Of a stretch of 64,000 bases of DNA, positions 18,000 to 26,267 are shown one piece after another. Origin of the DNA: Desulfovibrio ferrophilus (lineage in GTDB: Bacteria > Desulfobacterota > Desulfovibrionia > Desulfovibrionales > Desulfovibrionaceae); the NCBI RefSeq assembly GCF_003966735.1, contig NZ_AP017378.1:2810905-2874904 (forward strand), in the 5' to 3' direction. The notes under the pieces are model-generated. The model worked only from the letters and a program-made list of their open reading frames with translations. It had not been told where the DNA came from and ran no database searches. The translations under genes and the position numbers were made by a program. The stretch's first letter is position 1, and each line of letters opens with the position of its first letter.

Positions 18000-18436
18000 T
18001 GGACTTCCTGACAGCACTCGACATCGGTTCATCGGCCCTGTCCGCAGAACGGACAAATCTGAATATCATTTCCATGAACCTGGCCAACGCCAAGACCACC
18101 CGCACCGCCGAAGGCGGACCGTATCAACGGCGCGGCGTGATCAAGGCCACCACCGACGTGGACGCCCGATTCTCCAGGGTCATGCAGGATCATCTGACTC
18201 GCGAACTGAAGGGCGTGCGCATTCTGGGCATCTCCCGCGATTCCGAGCGCATGAAGCAGGTCTTCGAACCCGGTCATCCCGATGCCAACAAGGACGGCTA
18301 CGTGACCTACCCGGACATCAACGTGGTGGAGGAGATGACCAACATGCTCACCACCACCCGCTCCTACGAGGCCAGCGTGGCCTCCATCTCATCCGTCAAG
18401 GGAATGTGGAACAAGGCCCTGGAACTGGGAAGATAA
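17999..18436 (+). CDS. flgC: Flagellar basal-body rod protein FlgC
   Basis: The 145-residue FlgC is the second proximal rod subunit. The N-terminal rod motif is at about residues 10-36 (SALSAERTNLNIISMNLANA, then KTTR). The C-terminus has VVEEMTNMLTTTRSYEASVAS, typical of flagellar axial proteins. The central DPxHPDAN-like EPGHPDANKDGYVTYP near residue 91 is diagnostic for FlgC. It is coupled to flgB by a four-base TAATG overlap. Confidence 0.96.
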   Translation: MDFLTALDIGSSALSAERTNLNIISMNLANAKTTRTAEGGPYQRRGVIKATTDVDARFSRVMQDHLTRELKGVRILGISRDSERMKQVFEPGHPDANKDGYVTYPDINVVEEMTNMLTTTRSYEASVASISSVKGMWNKALELGR

Positions 18437-18460
18437 GTACGAGCTTAAGGGAGAATAATC

Positions 18461-18814
18461 ATGGCTATCAATAATATCGCAATGAATGCTTACCGCAGCG
18501 CCATCGAGTCCGGAAAGGTCCACCAGCGTGGTGCCGATTCCCTGACCAAGATCGGGAAGCAAGGCACCTCCGGGCACATGCGTGTCGGCAGCGGCAACAG
18601 CTTCGAGAAGACCGTCTCCGAGTCTCTGAAGAAGGTCAACGACCTGCAGACCGAAAAGACCAGCATGATCGAAGCCTTCGCCTCGGGCGAGAAGCAGAAC
18701 GTGCATGAGCTGATGATCTCGCTGCAAAAGGCTGGGCTGGCCATGAAGATGACAAGCGCCGTGCGCAACAAGGTCATGGACGCCTACAGAGAACTCTCGA
18801 AGATGTCGTTCTAG
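18461..18814 (+). CDS. fliE: Flagellar hook-basal body protein FliE
   Basis: The 117-residue FliE joins the MS ring (FliF) to the rod. The C-terminal half is typical (SFEKTVSESLKKVNDLQ near 47, then VHELMISLQKAGLAMKMTSA near 85 and VRNKVMDAYRELSKM). The N-terminus is variable, as in the family. It lies 24 bases after flgC with AAGGGAGA upstream of the ATG, in the usual flgB-flgC-fliE-fliF order. Confidence 0.93.
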   Translation: MAINNIAMNAYRSAIESGKVHQRGADSLTKIGKQGTSGHMRVGSGNSFEKTVSESLKKVNDLQTEKTSMIEAFASGEKQNVHELMISLQKAGLAMKMTSAVRNKVMDAYRELSKMSF

Positions 18815-18870
18815 CCCAGAGAACGTAGTCCCAACTTCAAGTACAACGACCAGCACCCGGAGCAGAATCC

Positions 18871-20502
18871 ATGTCGCCCGAACTGACAAGCATCACCGAA
18901 AAGGCCAAAAACTTCTGGGTCAAGACCAACGTCTCCCAGCGTATCCTGATCGGTGGACTGACCACCACGGTCATCGTCACCTTCTTCCTGCTCATTTTCT
19001 GGCTCAACCAGCCGGACTATCAGGTGTTGTACTCACGCCTCTACCCCGAAGACGCATCCACCGTCGTCAACCTGCTGCAGGCTGAAAAGATTCCCTACAA
19101 GCTGGAAGACAACGGCTCCGTCATCATGGTTCCGGCAGACAAGGTCTATGACCTGCGCCTGAAGATCGCCGGTGAAGGCAACCTGCATGGCCAGGGCCTG
19201 GGCTTTGAGATCTTCGACGATGTTCAGGTCGGCCAGACCGACTTTGTGCAGCGCATCAACTACCAGCGAGCCCTGCAGGGTGAGCTGGCCAGAACCATCT
19301 CCGAATTTCCCCAGGTCGACCGGGCGCGGGTGCATCTGGTGCTGCCCCACAAGACCCTGTTTGTGGAAGAGCAGTCCAAGCCTTCGGCTTCGGTCGTACT
19401 GAAGCTCAAGAGCGGCGAGAAGATGGAGCCCAAGGAAGTCGATGGCATCGTCAACCTGATCGCTCTGGCCGTCGAGGGCATGGATCCCAACATGATCACC
19501 GTGGCCGACACCACGGGCGTGATGCTCTTCACCCCCAGAGGCCTCGAATCCTCCCAGGGCATGAGCAGCACCCAGTTGGGGCAGAAGGTCTCCATCGAGA
19601 ACAATCTGGAGCAGCGCATCGAGCAGATGCTGATGCCGCTCTACGGCCCAGGTCGAGTCATCGCCAAGGTCAACGCAGAGCTGGACTTCAGCCGCAAGAC
19701 CTCCCGTTACGAGGAATACGATCCCGAATCTGCAGTGGTCCGCAGCGAACAGCGCAGCGAGGAAACCCAGCAGGGCGACGCCAACATCCAGTCCGGCTCC
19801 CCGGAGCCGAACTTCCGGGGCGAGGGCGGTGGCCCGGCCACGTCCAACCAGCAGGGTTCGCGCGAATCCCGTACCACCAACTATGAAATCAACAAGGTCG
19901 AACGCGAAGTCATCTCGCCCATGGGTGAGTTGAAGCGCCTGACCGTTGCAGTTATCGTGGATGGCATCTACACTGAACAGCCCATCGGGGATGCGGCTGA
20001 GGGCGAAGCCACCCAGACCGAATTTGCCTTTACTCCGCGTAGCGCCGAGGAACTGAACCGCGTCAAGCAGTTGGTTGCCAACGCTGTGGGCGTGGATGAT
20101 ATGCGCGGCGACACCATTCAGGTCTCCAGCATCTCCTTCGGCGGCCCGGAAATGGAAATCAGACCCGATGTTCTGGAACTGGTCCTCGAGTACGTACAGC
20201 GACTCGGCAAGCCCTTCCTGAACGGTCTGTTGATCTTCCTGTTCCTGGTCATGGTCGTCCGCCCGGTAGTCATGGCACTCATCCGACCCAAGACCGAGGT
20301 CGAGGGCGTGGAAGGCATTGCCGGACTGCCCGAGGGTGAAGGCCGCATCGCACTCATCGAGGGCGATGACGAAGAGGATGCACTGGACGCATTGCGCAAG
20401 ATCGACGATATTCGTGCCCATGCACTGCAGCTTTCCGAGCAGAACATGGACGGCACCATGGCAATTATTAAGAATTGGCTCAAACAGGAGGCCCCGGCGT
20501 AA
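18871..20502 (+). CDS. fliF: Flagellar MS-ring protein FliF
   Basis: The 543-residue FliF forms the inner-membrane MS ring on which the flagellum is assembled. There is one transmembrane helix at about residues 26-45 and a second at about 448-470. The ring-building motifs lie between them (YSRLYPEDASTVVNLLQ near 55, EGNLHGQGLGFEIFDD near 97, RVHLVLPHKTLF near 155). The disordered segment at about 290-340 is expected. The C-terminal tail (IRAHALQLSEQN and following) is the FliG-binding part. The stop overlaps the fliG start as TAATG. Confidence 0.97.
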   Translation: MSPELTSITEKAKNFWVKTNVSQRILIGGLTTTVIVTFFLLIFWLNQPDYQVLYSRLYPEDASTVVNLLQAEKIPYKLEDNGSVIMVPADKVYDLRLKIAGEGNLHGQGLGFEIFDDVQVGQTDFVQRINYQRALQGELARTISEFPQVDRARVHLVLPHKTLFVEEQSKPSASVVLKLKSGEKMEPKEVDGIVNLIALAVEGMDPNMITVADTTGVMLFTPRGLESSQGMSSTQLGQKVSIENNLEQRIEQMLMPLYGPGRVIAKVNAELDFSRKTSRYEEYDPESAVVRSEQRSEETQQGDANIQSGSPEPNFRGEGGGPATSNQQGSRESRTTNYEINKVEREVISPMGELKRLTVAVIVDGIYTEQPIGDAAEGEATQTEFAFTPRSAEELNRVKQLVANAVGVDDMRGDTIQVSSISFGGPEMEIRPDVLELVLEYVQRLGKPFLNGLLIFLFLVMVVRPVVMALIRPKTEVEGVEGIAGLPEGEGRIALIEGDDEEDALDALRKIDDIRAHALQLSEQNMDGTMAIIKNWLKQEAPA

Positions 20503-21497
20503 TGGCGCTCACCGGTTCACATAAGACAGCGATCCTGATGCTCGCCATGGGCGAGAAGTTCACGGCCGACGTCTTCAAACGCCTCGACAGAGCCGAGATC
20601 GCACAGATCTCCAAGGCCATGGTCGAAATGGAAACCATCCCCAAGGAACAGGTGGAGGACGTCCTGCGCGAGTTCCACCACCAGCTGATGGTCAACGCGG
20701 AAATGCTCATGGGCGGACCTGACCAGGTCAGAAAGCTGCTCATGAAGAACCTCGATTCCGAGACCGCGAAATACATTCTGGACGCCTTGGAACTGGATTC
20801 CGGCCCGGCCCCGTTCCGCGAGCTGGAAAACGTCAGCCCGCGCATCCTGTCGCAGATTCTCAGAAACGAGCACCCGCAGACCCTGGCGCTCATCCTGGGC
20901 CACCTGCATCCGGATCAGGCCGCCGAACTGTTGCAGGCTCTGCCCGCAGGCGTACGCCCCGAAATCCTGATGCGACTGGCCAGGTTGGAAGCCGTGGCCG
21001 AGGAGATGCTGATGGAAGTGGACAAGGTCCTGCAAAGCCAGTTGATCGCCATGGGCGGCAAGGAAGGCAAGAAGGTCGGTGGCGTCCAGGCAGTAGCCGA
21101 GATTTTGAACGCCGTGGACCGCTCCACCGAGGAAGAAGTCCTGTCCGAGATCGAGGAAGAATCCTCGCAGATGGCAGAAGACATCAGAAACCTCATGTTC
21201 GTGTTCGAAGATATCAACGCCCTGGACGACCGCTCCATCCGCGAGCTGTTGAAGGAGGTCTCCAACGAGGACCTGACCAAGGCGCTCAAGGGCTCCACCG
21301 AGGACCTGCAGGAGAAGTTCTTCAAGAACCTGTCCGAACGCGCCGCTGCCATGATCCGGGAAGACCTGGAAATCATGGGCCCGGTGCGGCTGTCCGAAGT
21401 GGAAGGCGCCCAGCAGAATATCGTAAAAATCGTCCGCCGACTCGAGGCCGAAGGCCGGGTCATGGTAGGACGCGGAGGCGGCGATGTCTTTGTCTAA
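20502..21497 (+). CDS. fliG: Flagellar motor switch protein FliG
   Basis: The 331-residue FliG couples stator force to rotation and sits on the cytoplasmic face of the MS ring. The N-terminal FliF-binding domain, the middle domain with NEHPQTLALILGHLHPDQAA near 123, and the C-terminal domain with the charged torque helix (DDRSIRELLKEV near 246, then LSERAAAMIREDLEIMGPVR) are all present. The ATG at 20502 overlaps the fliF stop. An in-frame start 27 bases upstream lies inside fliF and is unlikely. It overlaps fliH by 14 bases. Confidence 0.97.
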   Translation: MALTGSHKTAILMLAMGEKFTADVFKRLDRAEIAQISKAMVEMETIPKEQVEDVLREFHHQLMVNAEMLMGGPDQVRKLLMKNLDSETAKYILDALELDSGPAPFRELENVSPRILSQILRNEHPQTLALILGHLHPDQAAELLQALPAGVRPEILMRLARLEAVAEEMLMEVDKVLQSQLIAMGGKEGKKVGGVQAVAEILNAVDRSTEEEVLSEIEEESSQMAEDIRNLMFVFEDINALDDRSIRELLKEVSNEDLTKALKGSTEDLQEKFFKNLSERAAAMIREDLEIMGPVRLSEVEGAQQNIVKIVRRLEAEGRVMVGRGGGDVFV

Positions 21498-22251
21498 TGA
21501 CAACGCCACACGCAACACGGGCCGGGTCATCATGGGCCTTGGGTCTCAGGGACCGATGGAAACATCCCTGAGCGAGCTTCAGGGCCAACGCGACCTGACC
21601 AAGTGGACCTCCAAGACCGAGGAGGAATACATGACCCGTGTGCGTGACCGCGCCACGGGTGCGGCCAAGCAGATCATCTCCCAGGCCATGACCAAAGCGG
21701 CCGAGTTGCGGGAACAGGGCAAGGCCGAAGGCCTGCAGGATGCCACCAATCAGGCCCAGGCCTATCTGGACGAACTGGCCGAGCAGCATGCCCTGACCCT
21801 GGCCCAGGCCATGGCGGCACTGGAACAGGGGGCGAACCAGCTGTGGAACGAACACCGTCAGGATATCGTCACCCTGGTCAGCATGGTCGTACGCAAGGTC
21901 ATCAATCTTGAAATGGACTCCCGGCGCGAGGAAATCCTGGCCTCGGTCATGGATCAGGCCCTGGAAGCCATCGACTCCCAGCGGGAATTACGCATCAAGG
22001 TCAATCCCGTGGACGAAGAGGCCGTGACCGGACTCATGGAGCGGGCCAAGGCCTTGCATCCCGGACTGGAGCGCTGGAGCGTTCGCCCTGACGACAATCT
22101 TCAGCCCGGTGGCATGGTGCTGGAATCCGCCCAGGGCATGGTGGACAACTCCATGGAAGGCCGCTGGCAGATCGTGGAGGCCGTGCTGGATCAACTGGGT
22201 CTTGATAACGGCTCCGCAGCAGCGCCCTCGGAGGAGGGAGCAGGCCTGTGA
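21484..22251 (+). CDS. fliH: Flagellar assembly protein FliH
   Basis: The 255-residue FliH is the peripheral stalk of the flagellar export ATPase, binding FliI and docking it to the export gate. The long Ala/Gln/Glu-rich helix at about residues 40-125 and the C-terminal globular part (DIVTLVSMVVRKVINLEM near 129, then LRIKVNPVDEEAV near 165 and GGMVLESAQGMVDNSMEGR near 212) fit the FliH/HrpE family. The ATG lies inside the end of fliG and the stop overlaps the fliI start (GTGA). Confidence 0.93.
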   Translation: MSLSNDNATRNTGRVIMGLGSQGPMETSLSELQGQRDLTKWTSKTEEEYMTRVRDRATGAAKQIISQAMTKAAELREQGKAEGLQDATNQAQAYLDELAEQHALTLAQAMAALEQGANQLWNEHRQDIVTLVSMVVRKVINLEMDSRREEILASVMDQALEAIDSQRELRIKVNPVDEEAVTGLMERAKALHPGLERWSVRPDDNLQPGGMVLESAQGMVDNSMEGRWQIVEAVLDQLGLDNGSAAAPSEEGAGL

Positions 22252-23594
22252 GCCTGAACCCCAAAGGCTGCATCAGTTTCCTGAAGGATCTGGACCCTTG
22301 CATGACCTATGGCAAGGTCTGCAAAGTCGTGGGTCTCATTGCCGAGGGCGAGGGCATCAAGGCCCCCCTTGGCGCGGTGTGCGAACTGCTGCCCTATGGG
22401 CGTTCCAAGGAAGGGGTCTATGCCGAGGTCGTGGGCTTCCGCGACGGCGCCAGCCTGCTGATGCCCTATGGCGAGATGCGCGGCGTGCGCCCCGGCACCC
22501 TGATTCGCAACACTTCCACCCCGCCACTGTTGCCTGTGGGCAACCAATTTCTGGGCCGTTGCGTGGACGCCTTCGGTGTCCCCTTTGACAACAACCCTCC
22601 CCCGATCCCCGATCAATATTATCCGCTCTACGCCAATCCCCTGAACCCGCTGGAACGCCCCCGCATCACGGAACCGCTGGATGTGGGCGTGCGCAGCATC
22701 AATGGCCTGCTCACCCTGGGCAAGGGCCAGCGCGTGGGTATCATGGCCGGTTCAGGCGTGGGTAAATCCACACTCATGGGCATGATGGCCCGCTACACCA
22801 AGGCCGACGTCAACGTCATTGCGCTGGTGGGCGAGCGTGGTCGAGAGGTGCTGGAATTCATCGAAAAGGATCTGGGGCCAGAGGGCATGGCCCGCTCGGT
22901 GGTGATCTGTGCCACCTCGGACCACGGGCCGCTGGTGCGCATGCGCGCGGCCTATGCGGCCTCGACCATGGCCGAATATTTCCGCGATCAGGGCAAGGAC
23001 GTACTGCTCATGATGGACTCGGTCACGCGTTACGCCATGGCCTCTCGCGAGGTCGGTCTGGCTGCGGGCGAACCGCCCACCACGCGTGGCTACACTCCCT
23101 CCGTTTTCGCCCAGCTGCCCAAGCTGCTGGAGCGCGCAGGCCGCAGCACCAAGGGCACCATCACCGGCATCTATACCGTGCTGGTGGACGGTGACGATTT
23201 CAACGAGCCCATCGCCGATGCGGTGCGCTCCATTCTGGACGGACACATCGTGCTGACCCGTGACCTTGCCGACCAGGGCCACTACCCGGCCATCGATGTA
23301 CTCAAGTCCATCAGCCGGCTGCGTTCGGACGTGACCCCGCCCGAGGCTTTGGCCCCGGGGCAGACCTTTATCCGCCATCTGGCCACCTATGCCCGGGTGG
23401 AAGACATGGTCAACATTGGAGCCTACAACAAGGGTTCCAACCCCGAGATCGATCAGGCCATCAAGATGCACAATCCTCAGAAAAAATACTTGCAGCAGTC
23501 CGTGGAAGTTGGCAGCGATCTGAACGACAGCTATCAGTCGTTGATGAACCTCATCGCCCCGAAGCCACCGCCCAAAAATGGACAGAAAAAATAA
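22248..23594 (+). CDS. fliI: Flagellum-specific export ATPase FliI
   Basis: The 448-residue FliI is the hexameric ATPase that feeds substrates to the flagellar type III export gate. The Walker A motif GSGVGKST is at about residues 168-175 and the Walker B region at LLMMDSVTRYAMA near 251. The signature PPTTRGYTPSVFAQLPKLLERAG near 276 is present. GTG at 22248 is the start, overlapping the fliH stop. A terminator follows 26 bases after the stop and no fliJ lies between, so the operon ends here. Confidence 0.97.
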   Translation: MSLNPKGCISFLKDLDPCMTYGKVCKVVGLIAEGEGIKAPLGAVCELLPYGRSKEGVYAEVVGFRDGASLLMPYGEMRGVRPGTLIRNTSTPPLLPVGNQFLGRCVDAFGVPFDNNPPPIPDQYYPLYANPLNPLERPRITEPLDVGVRSINGLLTLGKGQRVGIMAGSGVGKSTLMGMMARYTKADVNVIALVGERGREVLEFIEKDLGPEGMARSVVICATSDHGPLVRMRAAYAASTMAEYFRDQGKDVLLMMDSVTRYAMASREVGLAAGEPPTTRGYTPSVFAQLPKLLERAGRSTKGTITGIYTVLVDGDDFNEPIADAVRSILDGHIVLTRDLADQGHYPAIDVLKSISRLRSDVTPPEALAPGQTFIRHLATYARVEDMVNIGAYNKGSNPEIDQAIKMHNPQKKYLQQSVEVGSDLNDSYQSLMNLIAPKPPPKNGQKK

Positions 23595-23619
23595 CTGCCT
23601 CTAGAAAAACCAATCTATG

Positions 23620-23645
23620 AAGCCGCCGTCAGGCGGCTTTTTTTG
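23620..23645 (+). terminator. Rho-independent terminator of the flagellar operon
   Basis: GCCGCC (23622-23627), loop GTCA, GGCGGC (23632-23637), then a run of about eight T residues. It ends transcription after fliI. Confidence 0.92.
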
Positions 23646-23772
23646 CGAAAAATTTTTGAGAATTTTCAATAATCAGCTGTATCTGGCGGGAGGCGGCCAA
23701 GTGCGATACAAAAACTGGATGAATCATCCCCAAGGGTATCGCGCACTTTCACCCCGAGCATCGGAAACGGCC

Positions 23773-25251
23773 ATGACAGAAACAGAACTGATATCCCTGA
23801 GCATTGCGGCTGACACAGAGTATTTCCCCACCGTCAATTTCGCGGCCAAACAGTGCGCCACGAAACTCGGCTTTGCCCCACGCGATGCCGACCGCATCTG
23901 CCTGGCCCTGGAAGAGGCCATGGCCAATGCCATCAAGTATGGCTATGGCGGTACGAACGACCGGCTGCATATCTCTCTGACCCGCGCCAGCATGGGCATC
24001 AAGATCATCCTTCGGTCCCGCGGCCTGACCCTGGACCAGAAGCATCTGCCCCAATACGATCCCGCCCTGGCCCATGACGCGCAGGATACCACCGGCCTGA
24101 GCTTTCACTTGATCCAAAAGCTTGTGGACACGGTGTCGCGCGCTGTGCGCGATGATGGGCAGATCACAGTGACCATGCTCAAGCAACTGCCTCTCCCCCG
24201 CCCGGTCGAAAGCGAGGTGCAACAGAATGGCAAGGCACCCCGCGCGCCCAAGCAGGAAGTTACGCACTCCATCCGCCGCGCAAGTCCCGAGGACGCCGAA
24301 GCCATCTCGCGCCTTGCCTTGCGCTCGCACGGTACGGTGATGTTCAGCGAACAGATCTACTACCCCGAACGCGTGCGGGAGATGATCGAGTCCGGGGAGA
24401 TGACCTCGGCCCTTGTGGTGACGGATGCGGGGGTAGTCATGGGCCACGGCGCACTGGTGGCGCAGGAGCCCGGCGGCTGCATCGAGGAACTGACCTATGG
24501 CGTGGTGGATTCGCGCTTTCGCAGCCAGGGCTGCGCCTCGAAGCTGGCCGAATTTCTGATGGACGAGGCTACTGAGCGCGGCGTGTACGCGCTACAGGCC
24601 TTTGCCGTGACCAGCCATGTCCATTCGCAACGCGCCATCGAACATCTGGAGTACAAGGAATGCGCTCTGCTGCTGGCGGCCAGCCCGCCGGCGCGTCATT
24701 GGGACGATAACCAGGGCGGTGAGCCGGGGCGCATCGGCAACCTGGTCTATGTCAAATTTCTGCAACCGCCCAAGCCGCTGGAACTGTATGTGCCGCCTCG
24801 GCACCGGGAGATGGTCGCACGGCTCTATGCAAACATGGATGCACCCTTCCAGTTTGTGGACGCGGGGCAAGGCCCGGCCCCCACGGGTCCGGCGCAGCTC
24901 TTTACACTGGCAAACTTCGCGGAGGGCTGGAGCCTGATCGGCATCCAATCGTATGGAGCGGACACCGCTACTCAGGTGCGAAAGGAACTGGACAACGCCC
25001 TCTCCGCCAACATCAGCTCCATCCAGCTGATGCTGCCCTTGCACGACCCGGCCACGGCGACCCTGTGCACGGAGTTCGAGGCCATGGGCTTCTTCTTCGC
25101 GGGCGTGGGCACTGGCCCGGACCGCAGTGAAAACCTGATCCTGCAATACCTGAATGGCGTTGATGCGGGCTATGACTCCGTGCATGTGCACTCGGACATG
25201 GCAAAAGAACTGGTGGAGTATGTGCGGAGTTGTGATGAGGGGAAGGAGTGA
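23773..25251 (+). CDS. RsbW-like HATPase fused to a GNAT acetyltransferase
   Basis: The 492-residue protein joins two domains. Residues about 5-140 resemble the serine/anti-sigma kinase HATPase family (ICLALEEAMANAIKYGYGG near 43 carries the Mg-binding N-box Asn). However, the usual DxGxG box is degenerate (RSRGLTLD near 79) and the second glycine box reads TTGLSFHLIQKLVD. Residues about 162-310 form a GNAT domain (FRSQGCASKLAEFLMDEA near 242 is the acetyl-CoA loop), followed by a C-terminal domain I do not recognise. It could link anti-sigma-type switching with acetyl-CoA sensing; that is inference. The ATG at 23773 is chosen because the HATPase domain begins just after it. It is separated from fliI by a terminator. 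The leader at 23701-23750 has a long imperfect inverted repeat. Confidence 0.8.
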   Translation: MTETELISLSIAADTEYFPTVNFAAKQCATKLGFAPRDADRICLALEEAMANAIKYGYGGTNDRLHISLTRASMGIKIILRSRGLTLDQKHLPQYDPALAHDAQDTTGLSFHLIQKLVDTVSRAVRDDGQITVTMLKQLPLPRPVESEVQQNGKAPRAPKQEVTHSIRRASPEDAEAISRLALRSHGTVMFSEQIYYPERVREMIESGEMTSALVVTDAGVVMGHGALVAQEPGGCIEELTYGVVDSRFRSQGCASKLAEFLMDEATERGVYALQAFAVTSHVHSQRAIEHLEYKECALLLAASPPARHWDDNQGGEPGRIGNLVYVKFLQPPKPLELYVPPRHREMVARLYANMDAPFQFVDAGQGPAPTGPAQLFTLANFAEGWSLIGIQSYGADTATQVRKELDNALSANISSIQLMLPLHDPATATLCTEFEAMGFFFAGVGTGPDRSENLILQYLNGVDAGYDSVHVHSDMAKELVEYVRSCDEGKE

Positions 25252-25340
25252 GGATGACGAGAAAAACGCTAAAACAAAAGACCTGACCCCATTCTTCACT
25301 CGTCGTGCAAAAGCGTTAGAAATTTGTGAGATACGAGAAT

Positions 25341-25385
25341 CAAGAAATAAGAAAGCCGCCCTTTGGGCGGCTTTCTTATTTCTTG
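25341..25385. terminator. Bidirectional terminator with a 21-bp perfect stem
   Basis: Bases 25341-25361 are perfectly complementary to 25365-25385 with a TTT loop. The core is GAAAGCCGCCC against GGGCGGCTTTC, flanked by AT-rich arms that give U-rich ends both ways. It separates the convergent HATPase-GNAT gene and the AT-rich orphan gene, whose stop codon lies inside the right arm. Confidence 0.85.
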
Positions 25386-26029
25386 TCACTTAAAGACCCA
25401 AGCGGTTTTATTGTAAATCGTTTAGAATAAAGTGGAGATTTATAATATTGTCCCTCTTTAACAGCAGTTACAATCAATGAACGAATGGCGTCTTCAAGGC
25501 CATTTTCTAAATAAGCAAAAGAAGGACCTGCAGGATATCGATCATCGGGGTTATCTACAACACAATCGATATGAGGATGACCAACTTCTTTAAGGTACGC
25601 ATGAAACGCACCTTTACCTAAAAGTAAACCAAAAACTCTCCACGCATATTTTTTACCCCAATAATACTCGCCACCATGTACATGAGGTTTTACACGATCA
25701 TCATTTTTATATTTTTCCCTATCAAAAATCTTTCCCATTTCTGCCAATGAAGCTTCAAACAAAGTAACCCTTTCCAACTGATCAACATCTGTGATTTCCA
25801 CTATATCATTTTGATCTACTAACCGTTTGCCATTATCCTGTGGTACATACCCAACATTGTAGCTATGACCAACTACAACCACAGGAGCACTGCTGCTTGT
25901 ATATACAACATATATTGTTCCCGTAGTCTTAGGTGTAAATTCATGCTGAAAAGAACCTGCCGAAACTCGAGAAACTTTATAATTAGAAGCAATCAACCCT
26001 GGACAATTGTGTAACTCTCTTGGACGCAT
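25376..26029 (-). CDS. Hypothetical protein of unusual AT-rich composition
   Basis: I recognise no family in this 217-residue product. It is soluble, with no signal peptide or membrane helix. A beta-rich N-terminal part (TGTIYVVYTSSSAPVVVVG near 36) is followed by a mixed part rich in aromatic residues and His (VKPHVHGGEYYWGKKYAW near 114, then HPHIDCVVDNPDDRYPAGPS near 151). Its base composition is clearly lower in GC than its neighbours and its codons are A/T-ended, which suggests recent acquisition. The ATG at 26029 has only a weak GGGTTAG site. A -35/-10 candidate lies at 26086-26114. The stop is inside the shared terminator stem. Confidence 0.7.
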   Translation of the reverse strand: MRPRELHNCPGLIASNYKVSRVSAGSFQHEFTPKTTGTIYVVYTSSSAPVVVVGHSYNVGYVPQDNGKRLVDQNDIVEITDVDQLERVTLFEASLAEMGKIFDREKYKNDDRVKPHVHGGEYYWGKKYAWRVFGLLLGKGAFHAYLKEVGHPHIDCVVDNPDDRYPAGPSFAYLENGLEDAIRSLIVTAVKEGQYYKSPLYSKRFTIKPLGSLSDKK

Positions 26030-26085
26030 AACTAACCCACAATAATATGTTTTTTAGTAATTAATGACCCGCGGAAAGCCCTTCA

Positions 26086-26114
26086 GACATAAAATATCGG
26101 AAAGCCACGGTCAA
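26086..26114 (-). promoter_or_regulatory. Candidate promoter of the AT-rich orphan gene
   Basis: On the minus strand TTGACC is followed after 17 bases by TATGTC, about 57 bases upstream of the start codon. Confidence 0.35.
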
Positions 26115-26171
26115 CAGGGCATTCTATTCGCGGCATAATAAAATTTCTTATCTCTGTTTATAAAAGTTTTT

Positions 26172-26237
26172 GGGAGGGGATGGGGGTCCGGGGGCAGGGG
26201 AGAACTTTTTTCTCAAAAAGTTTTCCCCTGCCCCCGG
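26172..26237. repeat. G-quadruplex-capable tract overlapping a 23-bp inverted repeat
   Basis: Five runs of three to five G residues at 26172-26200, separated by one to three bases, fit the G4 pattern on the + strand. Bases 26188-26210 also pair with 26215-26237 over 23 positions with one mismatch (core GGGGGCAGGGGA). It lies 30 bases beyond the stop of the minus-strand Pat-like gene and may end or protect that transcript. There is no U-run on the minus strand. Confidence 0.6.
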
Positions 26238-26267
26238 AAAAGAATTCTTCTTCACCCTACTGCCCTA

